DNA of 64,000 nt from an uncultured Alteromonadaceae bacterium. Lineage in GTDB: Bacteria; Pseudomonadota; Gammaproteobacteria; Enterobacterales; Alteromonadaceae. A model generated the notes under the pieces. The model did not search any database, was not told the DNA's origin, and worked only from the letters and a program-made list of their open reading frames with translations. The translations under genes were made by a program, and so were the position numbers. Below, one piece after another: positions 63,791 through 64,000 of this stretch. The stretch is taken from contig CANNDC010000011.1 in NCBI GenBank assembly GCA_947503265.1, forward strand, positions 1 through 64,000. The letters are read 5' to 3'. Within the stretch, counting starts at the first letter, position 1, and each line of letters starts with the position of its first letter.

Positions 63791-64000
63791 TTAGATACTA
63801 AACTTCTTGCGAAGATCGATGATTCTGGCTTCTGAACCTTCACTGGTAAATTTACGCTCTGTTAATTTACGACGCGCTAAGTTGATATTGCCATTGTTCG
63901 CTAAGGTTTCGACATAGTTTAGATATATCTCTTCATTTCTCATTTCAGCGTTGACTGCTCTGTCATAAAACTTAATCGCTTCTTCATACTTCTTCTGCTT
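63791..64000 (-). CDS. TPR-repeat protein, 3' end only
   Basis: The last 69 codons of a minus-strand gene that continues beyond the window. It reads YEEAIKFYDRAVNAEMRNEE, then IYLNYVETLANNGNINLARR, then a basic tail ending LRKKFSI. The first part matches the tetratricopeptide-repeat pattern. The whole protein and its role cannot be told from this fragment. Confidence 0.75.
   Translation of the reverse strand, partial: KQKKYEEAIKFYDRAVNAEMRNEEIYLNYVETLANNGNINLARRKLTERKFTSEGSEARIIDLRKKFSI

Overview
The window looks like the chromosome of a marine gamma-proteobacterium of the Alteromonadales, close to Paraglaciecola, Glaciecola or Aliiglaciecola. The signs are a Na+-pumping NQR operon, FabV in place of FabI, the EF-P/EpmA/EpmB set, the tolC-nudF-yqiB-cpdA-yqiA block, a long proteobacterial TonB-dependent receptor, several algal-polysaccharide enzymes, and AT-rich DNA. 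The genus is an inference. I saw no rRNA, tRNA, CRISPR array, prophage or intact insertion sequence.

Layout. 0-1.2 kb: an 8-bp tandem repeat and dinB. 1.4-6.6 kb: a catabolic-looking set with a molybdenum hydroxylase (small and large subunits), an enolase-superfamily dehydratase and, just upstream of it, what reads as the decayed C-terminus of a TRAP permease. 6.6-13.9 kb: nqrABCDEF followed by its maturation genes apbE and nqrM. 14.2-19.6 kb: fabV, a TRAP transporter translationally coupled to bolA, and alkB. 19.7-28 kb: housekeeping genes (rlmG, a periplasmic cyclophilin, a GNAT, a diguanylate cyclase, epmA-efp with divergent epmB) and three poorly characterised genes. 28-33.2 kb: a small glycan-uptake locus with an acetylesterase, a GntR/FCD regulator and a divergent TonB-dependent receptor. 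33.5-38.7 kb: parE and the divergent ydbH-ynbE-ydbL envelope lipid-transport operon. 38.8-48.7 kb: accessory genes with a hydrolase lipoprotein, an ulvan-lyase-like BNR lipoprotein, two ECF sigma systems placed head to head, an outer-membrane barrel, an orphan membrane protein and a DUF4331 protein. 49-58.6 kb: a cluster for sulfated red-algal galactans (two sulfatases, a GH50 agarase-like enzyme, a ThuA-like lipoprotein, a DUF5060 putative glycosidase). 58.8-64 kb: yqiA, cpdA, yqiB, nudF, divergent tolC, an ion channel and a partial TPR gene.

How it fits together. In many gamma-proteobacteria yqiA directly precedes parE. Here about 23 kb of mainly accessory DNA lies between them, so yqiA/parE looks like an insertion point for polysaccharide-degradation genes. 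At least two gene fragments (a DctM C-terminus at 5.5 kb and a 52-codon C-terminus at 52.4 kb) show gene turnover in the accessory parts.

Functions come from protein motifs and recalled family knowledge. No searches were run. Substrates of the transporters, the TonB receptor and the CAZyme-like proteins are inferences.
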